Source: Semisulcospira habei
Taxonomy: Eukaryota > Mollusca > Gastropoda > Semisulcospiridae
Reading direction: 5' to 3'
NCBI GenBank assembly: GCA_036245525.1
Contig: BTPG01000004.1
Span: forward strand, 45,290,482 to 45,354,481
DNA: 64,000 nucleotides
Shown here: positions 53,317 to 63,587 of the stretch, piece by piece
How positions within the stretch are numbered: position 1 is the stretch's first letter
Layout: each line of letters opens with the position of its first letter
The notes under the pieces: generated by a model
The model's database searches: none
What the model was told of the DNA's origin: nothing
Seen by the model: the letters and a program-made list of their open reading frames with translations, nothing else
Position numbers and translations under genes: made by a program

Positions 53317-53415
53317 CAGAACGACCATAATAGTTCAAAGGTTGTGTCAGAATAGCTTGGCGCCTCTAGGCGCCAAGCTATTTTGTCACCACCCTTATTA
53401 CGGTCGATCTACCTC
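53317..53415. repeat. H3 hairpin
   Basis: ACGACCATAATAGTTCAAAGG ... CCACCCTTATTACGGTCGAT, centre GGCGCCTCTAGGCGCC. Confidence 0.88.
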
Positions 53416-53679
53416 ACATTTTCGACTTTTGGGCTCAAGTCTCCTGAAGCATACACGGACCCGATATACAGGTCTTTGGATCCTGTTGATGTCAACACTG
53501 ACCTCACTTACATCTACAGTATACAGAGTAGATGATGGGGTTTTCAGCCTAAAGCTTTTTAGCCGAGGACACGGCGTCGTGTGAAGGTGTCAGGGCTATT
53601 TGTGAACGAGCATGTGGCGCGCGTGAGTCATAGGCAGCGTGAAATTCGGTACGAATGGTCTGAGCGATGGCTGGACAGT

Positions 53680-53790
53680 CGGATGGATGGATGAATGGAT
53701 GGATGGATGAACGCATGGATGGATGGACGCACTCGACGCACGAAGCCATGGGTGGATGACTGAAATGATTAGGTGCCTGGGCCTGGATGG
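53680..53790. repeat. GGAT tetranucleotide array
   Basis: GGAT/GAAT units with interruptions. Confidence 0.85.
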
Positions 53791-53867
53791 AGGGATGAAC
53801 GGGTGCATGTTAAGTCTTTTAGAAACAACAGAGCGCAAACCTAAAGACAATTTTCTGTTTTATTTAT

Positions 53868-53911
53868 TTTCAAACAGACAATAAAGTTTTCTGGAATCTT
53901 GAATCTTGATT
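53868..53911 (+). mobile_element. Solo 3' tail of a CR1/Rex1-like LINE
   Basis: GACAATAAAGTTTTCTGGAATC then TTGAATCTTGAT, the same terminal sequence seen on the minus strand at 750-790. Probably an extremely 5'-truncated insertion. Confidence 0.7.
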
Positions 53912-53930
53912 TATGATGTGTAAAAAGAAA

Positions 53931-54021
53931 CTAACCTTTTGGCTGTCAGTGGCACTTTTTGTCGCGATGATTCCTGCAGGAGTCATCGCGACAAAAAGCG
54001 CCACCGACAGTATAAAGGCCT
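53931..54021. repeat. H4 hairpin
   Basis: CTAACCTTTTGGCTGTCAGTGG ... CCACCGACAGTATAAAGG, centre GATTCCTGCAGGAGTC. Confidence 0.9.
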
Positions 54022-54327
54022 AAGTTTTGAAATACTAGCACTGTGGATTTTAGGTTGGTCTAAATTTCTTATTCACGTACAACTGATCCGGTTCATACAA
54101 ACTTAATGTTTTACATCAGTGCCACCACACACTGATAATTACATGAACCTCAAAAACATCCACTTTCCTATCACCACTCCTCTAATACAACTCGAAATAA
54201 ACTCCAGTATTTTTTCTGCCGCCATAGATCAGATCCGATTTTTATGTCCTGTCGCTGGTTATCGCAAGAGTCTGGAAAAAGGCAAATACATCACGGCAAT
54301 TCAGTCCTACAGCCAGTCGCTTCGATC

Positions 54328-54394
54328 AGCAAGAGGGATAGATTCTCATGAGCCCCCGCATTCGCGGGGGCTCATGAGAATCTATGCCTCTTGC
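54328..54394. repeat. H2 hairpin, nearly perfect
   Basis: CAGCAAGAGGGATAGATTCTC ... GAGAATCTATGCCTCTTGCT, centre CCCCGCATTCGCGGGG. Confidence 0.92.
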
Positions 54395-55351
54395 TAGAAT
54401 GGGCTAGTTTTAATTTACTTGTGTCCCTCCTGACGTTTCAGGAGAAAGTTATGGTGGTTTGAGAACATATATTATATCACTACGCACGAAGGAGCCGCTT
54501 CACACGACAGACTCCGACGCACGGACAAAAAGTCCCTCCAGACCGGCTGGAAAGAGGGATGCCCCCTCCGCCATCTGTCATCCTGGTGACCTCTGACCCC
54601 AGAAGGTATGATGCGCCAAATGCTCTACAGTTTAAAATTTCACTTTTAACGATTAAGTTTCTGACTGATAGAGACTTGATCATTTGAAGCGGAAGATTCC
54701 AAGTCCAACTTACCATAATTACGTTTTGTACATTTTCATAATGATCATGCGCCGTTTATCCAAAGAATAGAGCAACTGACAAAAACAGGAAGTTGATAGG
54801 AGTTAAGCACAATTCTCCAATTTTGTTTTGACGACTAATTCCAGTTTAAAAACTCTCTATTAATACACTTTCTGCATATAAATCTCTGTATATCTATGCG
54901 TGTCTGTATACAAGATAAATAAGATGAATCCACCCATCCATCAATCAGTTACGTTATATACTCGCTGTAAACAGGCCGTCGCACCCTCAACGGCGTCGAA
55001 AATTAACCTATTTGTGTGTGCTGTTTTCAGTACCGGTGAATGCACGCAAAAGCGGGTTTAAAATAACTAATCCATCTAAATTATGCATTTGGGCATTCGG
55101 CGCCCCATACCCAATGCGCGCTCTGGGCATCGCGCATGGGCGCGCGGACAGCACGTGCAAAAGACAGGCACGCGCAGGGTGTCGTGGGCAGCTGCCACTA
55201 TCACATCATCGGCCGTCATCGCTCCGTAACTTTCATTAATTTTGTTCTTTTTCCATAAAGGAGCATACTTATCACAAGCTAAAACGACCTTGTATCATTG
55301 TCCACTGTCCCGACATCACCACGCTAGTTGCAAATTGCAACAATACAGCTA
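54395..55351. other. No gene recognised
   Basis: A 78-codon minus frame at 54480-54716 looks moderately protein-like (LGSEVTRMTDGGGG), but no family is recognised. Confidence 0.35.
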
Positions 55352-55431
55352 TTAACTAGTTCGCGACGTGCCGCCTCCGGATACGCGGCTTATGCCGCGT
55401 ATCCGGAGGCGGCACGTCTCGAATGAGTTAA
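55352..55431. repeat. H5 hairpin with TTAA at both ends
   Basis: TTAACTAGTTCGCGACGTGCC ... GGCACGTCTCGAATGAGTTAA, inner CCTCCGGATACGCGGC around TTATG. 80 bp, almost perfect. Confidence 0.94.
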
Positions 55432-55774
55432 CCAATGTTCAATAATTTATAACACTTAAGAAGATGTACTGAAGTAGCGATCATGAGCAAGTAAATGATA
55501 AAGGAAGAAGTAGGTAGGAAAAAACGCTAGCAACTGTGCATCTCAGACCAATTATTTATTCTATAAGTATTACACTCTCAACAATCTTAAATTAATTTGT
55601 TTTTAAATTTTGGGCCACAAAACAAAGTAATATCAGGAACAAACTTGACTATATACAATAATGTGGTATACAGAAGGTTCCGTGGTACTATGTTGCTATG
55701 TAGGATTACATGATCAATGAATATCTCACAAAGCAATCCTTTATTTCTTGAAATCTGGAAAGAGGCAAATTACA

Positions 55775-55838
55775 TCAAGAGGCATAGATTCTCATGAGCC
55801 CCTGCGGATGCAGGGGCTCATGAGAATCCATGCCTCGT
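55775..55838. repeat. H2 hairpin
   Basis: TCAAGAGGCATAGATTCTCA ... TGAGAATCCATGCCTCGTG, centre CCCTGCGGATGCAGGG. Confidence 0.9.
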
Positions 55839-56098
55839 GTTCGTATGGGTCAGTGCGTGGACTGAATATACTCTCGGCGATATAAAACGGGCTGAAACAA
55901 CGAAACACGAATAAAAACCAGACGCCGCAATGCTCCTGTAAACGGTAATGACGTGTGTAGAGATGGGGTCGGAAGTAGCATAAGAGGGAAGTGAACTCCT
56001 CTCTATTGTTTTTATCCTCCCTTTTCCCGCACGATACTCGCCCATTGACACCACAACAATCCCCTCGTTAATGAGCACTTGAAAGTCAATCTCTGGCA

Positions 56099-56164
56099 GC
56101 AAGAGGCGCAGATTCTCATGAACCCCTGCATTCTGCAAAGGTTCGTGAGAATCTATGCCCCTTG
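56099..56164. repeat. H2 hairpin
   Basis: GCAAGAGGCGCAGATTCTCA ... TGAGAATCTATGCCCCTTGC, centre CCCTGCATTCTGCAAAGG. Confidence 0.87.
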
Positions 56165-56560
56165 CACATGCTAGGGGGAGTAACTGAAGGATTGGAGAAG
56201 CTGATAGTGGCCTTATCTTCTTCCCCTTGATGCGATTGTAACACCATCATTCACTTGCATGTGACCGGTCTTTGGCGACAAGACATTCCTTTGTCCAAGA
56301 GAGATAGTTACAGGCTTAAACCCTGAACAAATCCCCCGTCTGCGGAGTAGATCTGCTTACGCGTCATGAAATTAAAATTAAATATTTACGTTCAAACAAA
56401 GTGGCTCGTGTGTTGTCTTACTTTTTCTCAGGATGAGCGTGTTTGTAAATTTCTTGTTTAGAAATAAAGTTACTATTGTCTAATATTGGGCCGTTTCGAA
56501 CCAGAAACGAACCATATTTGTGCACACACGCATGATACAAATGTCACCGACCACTGTCGG

Positions 56561-56625
56561 CTCGAGGCATACATTCTCATCAACTCCTGCATTCTACAGG
56601 GGTTCATGACACTCTATGCCTCTTG
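56561..56625. repeat. H2 hairpin, diverged
   Basis: CTCGAGGCATACATTCTCAT ... CATGACACTCTATGCCTCTTG. Confidence 0.82.
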
Positions 56626-56883
56626 CGAAAGGAGGGTCCTGGGTGGAGTTTGAAGACTGAGGACAAAGCAATGTGTGTTCATTATTTTGTCCCATGAGAG
56701 GACGGAACAATGGCTTGTCAAGCTGATGATACAAAAAACCATTACATCCTTGCAAGAGAAGACCCACAGACACTCCCAGCGTCCGAGGGACACAGATACA
56801 AAATGAACAGCACAATAAGCCCTTCGGTGAATATTCCAAATATCTGAGTTTTCTCCGACGACTATATTACAGTTCAGAAGACT

Positions 56884-56980
56884 GATCGACCTTGATAGTT
56901 CAAAGGTGATGCCAGAATAGCTTGGCGCCTGCAGGCGCCAAGCTATTCTGGCACCACCCTTGAACTATCAAGGTTTATCT
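56884..56980. repeat. H3 hairpin, nearly perfect
   Basis: TCGACCTTGATAGTTCAAAGG ... ACCCTTGAACTATCAAGG, centre GGCGCCTGCAGGCGCC. Confidence 0.92.
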
Positions 56981-57334
56981 ACATCTTGTAGTGTACCAGG
57001 GCTGAATGAAGTAATCTTAGGAGAAAAGCAGAGATTCACATGTGCCTAACAGTCCCATGAGACAAGTATTTCAACTATACGAAGCTCAGTCATGGGGCTC
57101 TCTGTCTGGCGCAGATTGAAGAGGTTCTAATGATACCAAACCATTATAGGGCTCTCCGACTGTGAAAAGATACCACAGCAATTTCCAAAAGTGCCTGCCC
57201 ATTTTAAGTGCCATAAATCGTTTTCAACAAAGAAACAGTTTCCATTAATTTCTGTTCCGGAGCCTGGTGTTTCTGGTTAAAGTTATCAGTGATCATCAAC
57301 GGCCTTGAAGAGAATACATAGTGAGTGGCGAGTG

Positions 57335-57362
57335 GGGGCGGGGGGGGGGGGGGGGGTGCGAG
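57335..57362. repeat. G-rich tract
   Basis: GGGGGCGGGG followed by about 15 G. Confidence 0.8.
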
Positions 57363-57399
57363 GGAGAGGAGGAACGATTGTCCCAGTTTTCTTTGTATG

Positions 57400-57432
57400 A
57401 CAGTTCAAGGGTAGTACCCTTGAACTATCTTA
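57400..57432. repeat. Minimal H3 hairpin
   Basis: AGTTCAAGGGTA / GTACCCTTGAACT meet directly: only the outermost part of the H3 arms remains. Confidence 0.75.
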
Positions 57433-57589
57433 TTCAGTATACCCTCTGACCTGTCACAATTCCCACACTCAAGAATTTAGACTTGCTCATTGACAAATAA
57501 TACGCTTTGTAAACTGTTCTTTCATACAATACAGCCGATCAAGTGGGAAAGCAGAACCTGTAGAGAAAAAATGTCTTGTCACTATATCA

Positions 57590-57744
57590 TTAACCCTTTC
57601 AGCCCCAAGGTCCCATTTCTCCAATTTTGGAAGTGTTTGCCTAACGACTATGCAGGAGAAGGCGCCAAGCTAATCTGGCACTACCTTTGAATTATCATGG
57701 TCAAGCCATCTCCCTCTGTAGGGATCCGGGGCTAAAAGGGTTAA
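57590..57744. repeat. H3 element with TTAA at both ends, left arm lost
   Basis: TTAACCCTTTCAGCCCCAAGG ... CCGGGGCTAAAAGGGTTAA. Only the right arm (GGCGCCAAGCTAATCTGGCA ... ATCATGGTC) is kept. Confidence 0.88.
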
Positions 57745-57851
57745 ACGTCTTTTCCGACACCATATTGTGAACGACTGACATTCGTATTAAAAAAATGTCA
57801 GGGACGCCATGTTTCTGTGTCGCCTGCAGCACTAGTACAGAGGCATTATTA

Positions 57852-58020
57852 GGGGCCCGACGACGACACTAGCTTTGACTAATGCAAATCCGCTGTGCCA
57901 CCGCGTGCGCGTCGCCGTCTACTAAGCTCAAGTGTATTCTGACTTGAGCTTAGTAGGCGGTGACGCGCACGCGGTGGCGCAGCGGATTTGCATTAGTCAA
58001 AGCTACTATCATCGGGGCCC
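57852..58020. repeat. Palindrome H8, 169 bp
   Basis: Arms of about 75 bp, starting GGGGCCCGACGA and ending ATCGGGGCCC. They contain TAGCTTTGACTAATGCAAATC, GCCACCGCGTGCGCGTC and ACTAAGCTCAAGT with few mismatches. The loop is about 6 bp (GTATTC region). Only one copy in the window. Confidence 0.93.
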
Positions 58021-58096
58021 TATGTACAGAGGAGAATAATGCGGGAGTAGTATCCGGCCCACGATTTTACTTTTGTCCGTCTGAGATTTTAGAACC

Positions 58097-58176
58097 GTAA
58101 CTCATTCGAGACGAACGGCGTCCGGATACGCGGCTGAAGCCGCGTATCCGGACGCGGTTCGTCTCGAAGGAGTTAA
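58097..58176. repeat. H5 hairpin joined to an H4 half
   Basis: GTAACTCATTCGAGACGAACGG ... GTTCGTCTCGAAGGAGTTAA, inner GCGTCCGGATACGCGGC. Its right TTAA (58173-58176) is the left TTAA of the following H4 half. Confidence 0.92.
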
Positions 58177-58214
58177 CCCTTTGGCTGGCGGTAGCGCTTT
58201 TTGTCGCGATGATT
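58173..58214. repeat. H4 left half
   Basis: TTAACCCTTTGGCTGGCGG, GTAGCGCTTTTTGTCGCGATG, then it stops at ATTTC, close to the palindrome centre. Confidence 0.88.
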
Positions 58215-58503
58215 TCAGATGACATTCTATGATTCAATTCGCTGCGCCTCCCTTCTCGTTAAAGTGTGTACCTTATACATCTTTTGAAGCTTGTACATAC
58301 GAATTTCATGCATACTTGTCAATCATATGATTGACTTGGTTTAAATAGTTTATTACTTTTGCAAAATACATAAAAGAATATACATCACTTGTCATCAGAT
58401 CAAAACAAGCCACAGACTTATAGGATGATCTGGACACTCAGTTATACTATTTACAAAATTTGCATGACGGTGGTATGCAGATTTTAAATACAATACAGGT
58501 AAG

Positions 58504-58507
<4 letters not shown>

Positions 58508-58591
<84 letters not shown>

Positions 58592-58650
58592 TATACATAC
58601 ATACACACACATATACATACATACACACACATATACATATATACATACAC
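58508..58650. repeat. TA microsatellite, then ACAT/TACA repeats
   Basis: About 37 TA units (58508-58582), followed by ACACACATATACATACATAC blocks. Confidence 0.93.
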
Positions 58651-58845
58651 ATATTTATATATGATTGACTTATGATCTGCATAATCAATACTTATGACCT
58701 GCATAATCTGGCTTTCAAAATTAAAAAAAAATCCTGAATGCATCTATTTTTTTCCCATTAAAAAATACTTTCCTGTGTTTTTTACATCTCTCCAATAAAT
58801 CTTTTTTTTTTTTTTTTGAGAACCGCAAAAGCAGGACTACCAGAC

Positions 58846-58876
58846 GCAAAGTCCAAAATCACAGACCAGCACAAAA
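58846..58876. repeat. H7 right-arm relic
   Basis: AAAGTCCAAAATCACAGACC AGCAC, matching the right arms at 22580 and 35900. Confidence 0.6.
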
Positions 58877-59330
58877 ATAATGGTCCTCCCAATCTGGCCT
58901 ACCATCCTGATCTCTGAGTTCAGCCTACATCTGTGTTTCTCAGACAGGGAAGGCCACCTGGCGTTCAGCCCATGCCGAGTCCCCCATTTGCAACCATTCA
59001 CAAAAGGCAAAGGTCTCATAAAGGTCGCGCGGCCTGTGCTCACGATTTGTTCTGTGGATAAAACGAACAATCCAACAAGTCCCCGACACAAGTGCCCAAC
59101 GGTGGGTCAATTTCTTTCACCTGCAATAGGCACAGAGTCGCACGGGCCACAATCCTGCCAACCACCTTTCGTTTGTCAGACGCATATTTTTTTCTCATGA
59201 ACCCACGCATGAACCCACGTAACTTTGAAGCTATATACTGTCAGCCCATGCCTTTGACTAATTGTCCAAAAGACACTGTAAGCTAGGCTGAGCTTATAGT
59301 ACATGTACTGATCAGACGCACAGGGTTCAG

Positions 59331-59442
59331 CTGCATGAGTGAGCTTAGTCCTGCGCCAGCCACTAAGCAAGGTGCTCCGTGACAGCGGAGCACCGTGCTG
59401 AGTGGCTGGCGCAGGACAAAGCTCACTCATGCAATTTGCCCC
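59331..59442. repeat. H6 palindrome
   Basis: TGCATGAGTGAGCTTAGTCC ... GACAAAGCTCACTCATGCA with inner GCGCCAGCCACTAAGCAAGG and GTGCTCCG/CGGAGCAC. Confidence 0.92.
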
Positions 59443-59823
59443 TGGTTCTCAAAATCGACGAGCCTCTAGTTTTACCGACAAAGTCGGTTCTAGGGAGACC
59501 CACCCTCCAGATTGCAAATGCTCACATACAAAACGTCTATGCCTCTTTTCTGCAGGGATCAGTCCAATATCTCTGCCGTTTGATGGCATCCTACGTGCTG
59601 CTCGACAGGAGGAAGGCTTCCATGGGTTCAAACCTGCGGGTGTAATGGTCCTTTTCAGGGCGACTCCAATAAGCAGCTCGTAAACACCTTTGCGGACGAC
59701 CGACTCTCTTGTTGGGAGCCTACACGGTAGCTTGTCGCTGCTTTGTTGTGGAACAAACCAGAGACTCAAACCTCTTCATGGTCTTCCCATCCCAGCGGAC
59801 TCTTCTGTCCAGCTATCTCCACC
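59443..59823. other. No gene recognised
   Basis: A 106-codon minus frame (59449-59769) has no recognised domain. Confidence 0.35.
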
Positions 59824-59891
59824 TGTAAGAGGCAAAGATTCTCACGAGCCCCTGCATTCGCAGGGGCTCATGAGAATCCATGCCTCTTGCT
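59824..59891. repeat. H2 hairpin
   Basis: TGTAAGAGGCAAAGATTCTCA ... TGAGAATCCATGCCTCTTGC, centre CCCTGCATTCGCAGGG. Confidence 0.9.
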
Positions 59892-60208
59892 GGTAGTTCA
59901 ACACCAGCTGCGTCCTCAGACCGAGGGATCACTTCGGGTTACGTCTACAACTAAAGGTCTCTGCCCGCGGACTAAAGGTCTGTAAGGACCCTATTCAGCA
60001 AAGTACTTCTCGCTCAATTTTACGGTCTTGTGGACAGCGCAGCGCCAGCATGGGGCGCTGAATTATCCATTTATCGGTAAAGAATGCGGGTATTCAATGC
60101 GTCAAGCCGCCAAATACTCCCTACCCGTCTTCACATGGTAGGTGTCTTTTCTTCCCCGTCTTGGGCACCGTGAAAGGAAGGATAGTTAGTAACGCTTTTC
60201 TTTCAGAG

Positions 60209-60236
60209 CTGGTGTGTGTGAGTGTGTGTGTGTGAT

Positions 60237-60276
<40 letters not shown>

Positions 60277-60286
60277 GGGGGGGGGT
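60209..60286. repeat. TG microsatellite ending in a G run
   Basis: GTGTGTGTGAGTG then TG units, then about 12 G. Confidence 0.9.
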
Positions 60287-60429
60287 GTTGACGGTCTAGC
60301 TTCTGTGCTCTAAAGCGATCTGTTGCAGAGCGGGTTCTGGCTGATACAACGGGTTCTCAATGTTGTTTTCCCTTTGCTGCTAAGACCTGTATAGTCTACC
60401 CTTCTTTTCACGATCTATGTTGAGTAGAA

Positions 60430-60490
60430 AAAAAGCCCAACGGAGAAAGAAACACCCTTATAAAAGACAGTTACAACGCAATGTATCTTA
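60430..60490 (-). repeat. Repeat Q, copy 4 (partial)
   Basis: GCCCAACGGAGAAAGAAACA then CCCTTATAAAAGACAG and TTACAACGCAATGTATC, matching the inverted unit at 44958-45022. Confidence 0.65.
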
Positions 60491-60696
60491 TCTACAATAA
60501 ATGTTGAGTAAGCACACCAAACAGAGATCTTGTACTGCCCTTGGTTCGAGTCTTTCTTACGGACATAGTAGAACTGAGAAGGACAGAAAAGTCTTTCACT
60601 TCACGATGTTCAAACTTTACAAGTCAAGTTAACCCCTTTTGTCCAGCATAATGGCAGGTCATACGAAGACCAGTTATAAAGGTGAGATTGCGAACC

Positions 60697-60761
60697 TTAA
60701 CTCATTCGAGACGTGCCGCCTCCGGATACGCGGCTTATGCGACGCGTGTCGAATGAGTTAA
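60697..60761. repeat. H5 hairpin, right arm shortened
   Basis: TTAACTCATTCGAGACGTGCC at 60697, ending GTGTCGAATGAGTTAA at 60761; the inner right arm is missing. Confidence 0.9.
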
Positions 60762-60934
60762 CCCTAGAGTAGGTCGCTTTCAATGCTAGGGCGGAGGAGA
60801 CGCGGTAGTGTGGGAAACTTGTTCCTGCTCACAGCTGCCGTCGTAATTGTAGACTGAAGCCCGGACTAATGCTCAGGCTCAGGCATCTACATTTATGTGA
60901 ACAAGGCCAGTCAGACCTATAAATTCTCATAAGC

Positions 60935-61152
60935 TTAACTCATTGTGCCCGAGGTACGAAATACCCACATTTTGAAGCTATCCTGTAAGGGCTGCATTAC
61001 AATTCAGGAGACAGATCGACCATGATAGTTCAAGGGTGGTGGCCGGCAGAATAGCTCGGCGCCTATAGGCGCCAAGCTATTCTGCCACCACCCTTGAACT
61101 ATCATGGTCGAGCCATATCTTGCTGTGGTGTGTCGCGGGCAGAATGAGTTAA
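60935..61152. repeat. H3 element with TTAA at both ends
   Basis: TTAACTCATTGTGCCCGAGG at 60935 and GCGGGCAGAATGAGTTAA ending 61152. Palindrome 61014-61110 (ATCGACCATGATAGTTCAAGG; centre GGCGCCTATAGGCGCC). Confidence 0.93.
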
Positions 61153-61187
61153 AACCCCCATGAAACAACAACTTGAAATGAGCTCAT

Positions 61188-61405
61188 CCAGTGAGCAAAA
61201 TGTCTTTAGTCCGACCAAACAGACATATGAAACAACAAACTAACCCTGCAGAAATCATCGCGACAAAAACTGCTACCAACAGCCAAAGGGTTAAATGTTT
61301 TTATCAAGTAAGCAGCACGTCCTCAGTCCGACGTATGCCTAAGTTTATAGATTTAGATTTATTTCCAGTGAGCAAAATTTCGTCAGTCCGACCAAAGAGA
61401 CTGTT
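61188..61405. repeat. Short repeat GTGAGCAAAAT...GTCCGACCAAA, three copies, with an H4 half
   Basis: Copies near 61192, 61310 and 61368 (GCAAAATGTCTTTAGTCCG, AGCACGTCCTCAGTCCG, GCAAAATTTCGTCAGTCCG). 61244-61294 is the right half of an H4 hairpin ending GCCAAAGGGTTAA. Confidence 0.65.
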
Positions 61406-61799
61406 ACGTGTTGAGTCGTAGTCGTAGTATGATATCACACCAGACGCACGCACGTAAGGTTCTTTTAAAGAAACTTCATTCAGCTGCAACCCGTCACACG
61501 TGGCTTAAGGATGTAGACTACACTGGAGTAACAGTTCCAACAATATTTTATTTCAGCGATGCGATCTCCACACAATGCATTCCCAAATGCACCAACACAA
61601 CACTGATACAATGTCTCCTCTGCAAAATGTCAACACTGGCGACACAATGCGTTTCTCATACAACGTACACCACCGTTACGCTGCGTCTCTCACAATGTAC
61701 ACCCTATAGGACAGTCTCACTTCTCATCAAGTACGGGTTATCTTTCGCTGCTCTTTAGCGTAGGAGAACGCTCACTGAGTTCCGGCTGCTGTTTCGACA

Positions 61800-62099
61800 A
61801 TGGCGTCAGCATTAAAGGCTAGATCGGCAAAAGTATGTGGAGGTGGAAAACATTACTGTGTTATTTGCCATAACCACCGAGGAAAAATTATTGACGGAAG
61901 AGTTGTCAAGCTACATAGCTGTCCAGCAAACAAGCAACTTAAAAGAGCTTGGGAGCAGCGCTTACGTTTGATCCGACAAGATTATAACACGGTCAAATAT
62001 CCACTTGTTTGCTCGGAACATTTTGTTGGAAAACGTGGACCTGTATTTGGTGATGATGTCCCATCTGTTTTCCCGAATCGAACTTTTAAACTCTCTACG
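61800..62099 (+). CDS. THAP-domain protein, first coding exon
   Basis: ATG at 61800 opens 100 codons ending at a plausible donor (ACG|GTTAGT). Residues 20-92 form a C2CH THAP zinc finger: C20-x2-C23, the invariant tryptophan W51 (KRAWEQR), C71-x2-H74 with F75 (VCSEHF), and the closing VPSVFP (88-92). THAP domains bind DNA and occur in transcription regulators and in P-element-type transposases. Without the next exons I cannot say which. If intron retention is assumed, the frame runs on to 62165. No hairpin elements lie in or near it. Confidence 0.85.
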
Positions 62100-63412
62100 G
62101 TTAGTAAATTATTTGAATTATTACTTGTGTTTTTATTTACTGAAGCTTTATTTAGTCTTCTTTAATGAAGCTTTATTTATTAATCACACTTTGAGATTTC
62201 CTCTAGTCTATAGTATTAGTATTAGTAGTACTAGTACTGTAGTAGTCCAGCAATGCCATCGCCCCGATGCAACAGGACAAAGAAGGTGTCACCCACACCA
62301 CCACTTCATTTTCAAGATAAATAGTGGCCAATCCGTAAAATAAGCAAAAATACTGTATGAATGAAAATTGACAGTAAATGTTTTAAACAACACATCTGTG
62401 GTGTTATTACTAATAATAATGACACTCAGTTGTAATTTTAGAAGTCTTATAACAAATAAATAATTAGTAATATTATATTATATAATATTGATTATGTTGG
62501 TGATGGTGAGTTATTGATGAGTTCTAAAAGCAAAATAACATCATAAGTGGAGAGGGGGGTATATAATCATAGAAAGAGGTATATGGTCAGCTGGGTAGGG
62601 GTGGGAGGGGGGGGGGGGTGTTCTGGGCAACAGGACTTCCCTGGGTCCGACCCTGATGCCAACCAACCATCCCATAAGTTTATAGACGAAAACAAAAATG
62701 CACTATATTAAAACAAACACATTAACGTTTTATTGGTTTTTTTTTCAGATATTACTAAATTTTACAAGAACAATACATGCAGATACACTTGAGTGGATAA
62801 TTTTAAAGTGAACTGATCCCTGAGACTGAGAGCTAAAAAACCTAAAATGAGGACCCAACATATGTCATTGTACTCTGTGCTAAAAGTGTCTGTGTATACA
62901 TTTTTTATACATTTTTTTAAAAAATCATATCATCTCATGTTACATCATTTTTAACTTCATACTCATTATTTGAAAGGAACTCTGACTATGACAATGAAAT
63001 AGATGCTAGTAGTTAGCGCTCAGCATTTTGTAAAAAAAAAAAAAAATTAAATAATAATAAAGGGGACTGCTCGAAGTACGTTTGATAGCGCTACAAAAAT
63101 GCATAGGTACTCAAGTAAACAGACATTGCTTTTCTTTTATAAAGTTTATGAATGTTTTTTTTTAATATTAACAATTTCATGTACTTTATGCCATGTAGAA
63201 TACTTTATTTATATAAGAAATCAGCGATAATTGATTTTACTTTTATTACAAAACTACTAACTCGCAGATCAAATTTTACACACACACACACACATATGAC
63301 AATAATGTAATTTATAAACAGAGTCCAAAGCACAAGAAGCACATGCTGACAAATATGAAATATTTATAATATATCATATGGCAGTGGTCAGTGGAGTCAA
63401 CTGTTTACTGAC
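62100..63412. other. AT-rich interval between two converging exons
   Basis: No second exon is recognised for either neighbour. A TTTTTTTTCAG acceptor-like site is at 62740-62749, followed by a short open stretch. A G tract lies at 62608-62620. Simple A/T-rich DNA otherwise. Confidence 0.4.
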
Positions 63413-63587
63413 CTGCATCATTTCTTTCCACAGCATCATCGACAGCATCCTCACCATCTTTTCGCAGCAGAAATGTGCCTCTTGCTCTTCGCACTAATTC
63501 TTCTTTTTTTCCACTGACAAGTTGTCCATGTTTTCGAAGAAAATCTTTTAATTGTTTCACGTTCATGCGTTCTATGTCTGCTTCCAT
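63413..63587 (-). CDS. SAP-domain protein, first coding exon
   Basis: On the minus strand, ATG at 63587-63585 (context CAAGATGG) is the first in-frame ATG after an upstream TAG. It opens 58 codons plus one base before the donor CAG|GTCAGT. Residues 8-36 fit the SAP motif: MNVKQLKDFLRKHGQLVSGK followed by KEELVRRARG. SAP motifs bind DNA or RNA in chromatin and RNA-processing proteins. The rest of the protein was not found to the left. An acidic stretch (DGEDAVDDAVERND) follows the motif. Confidence 0.75.
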
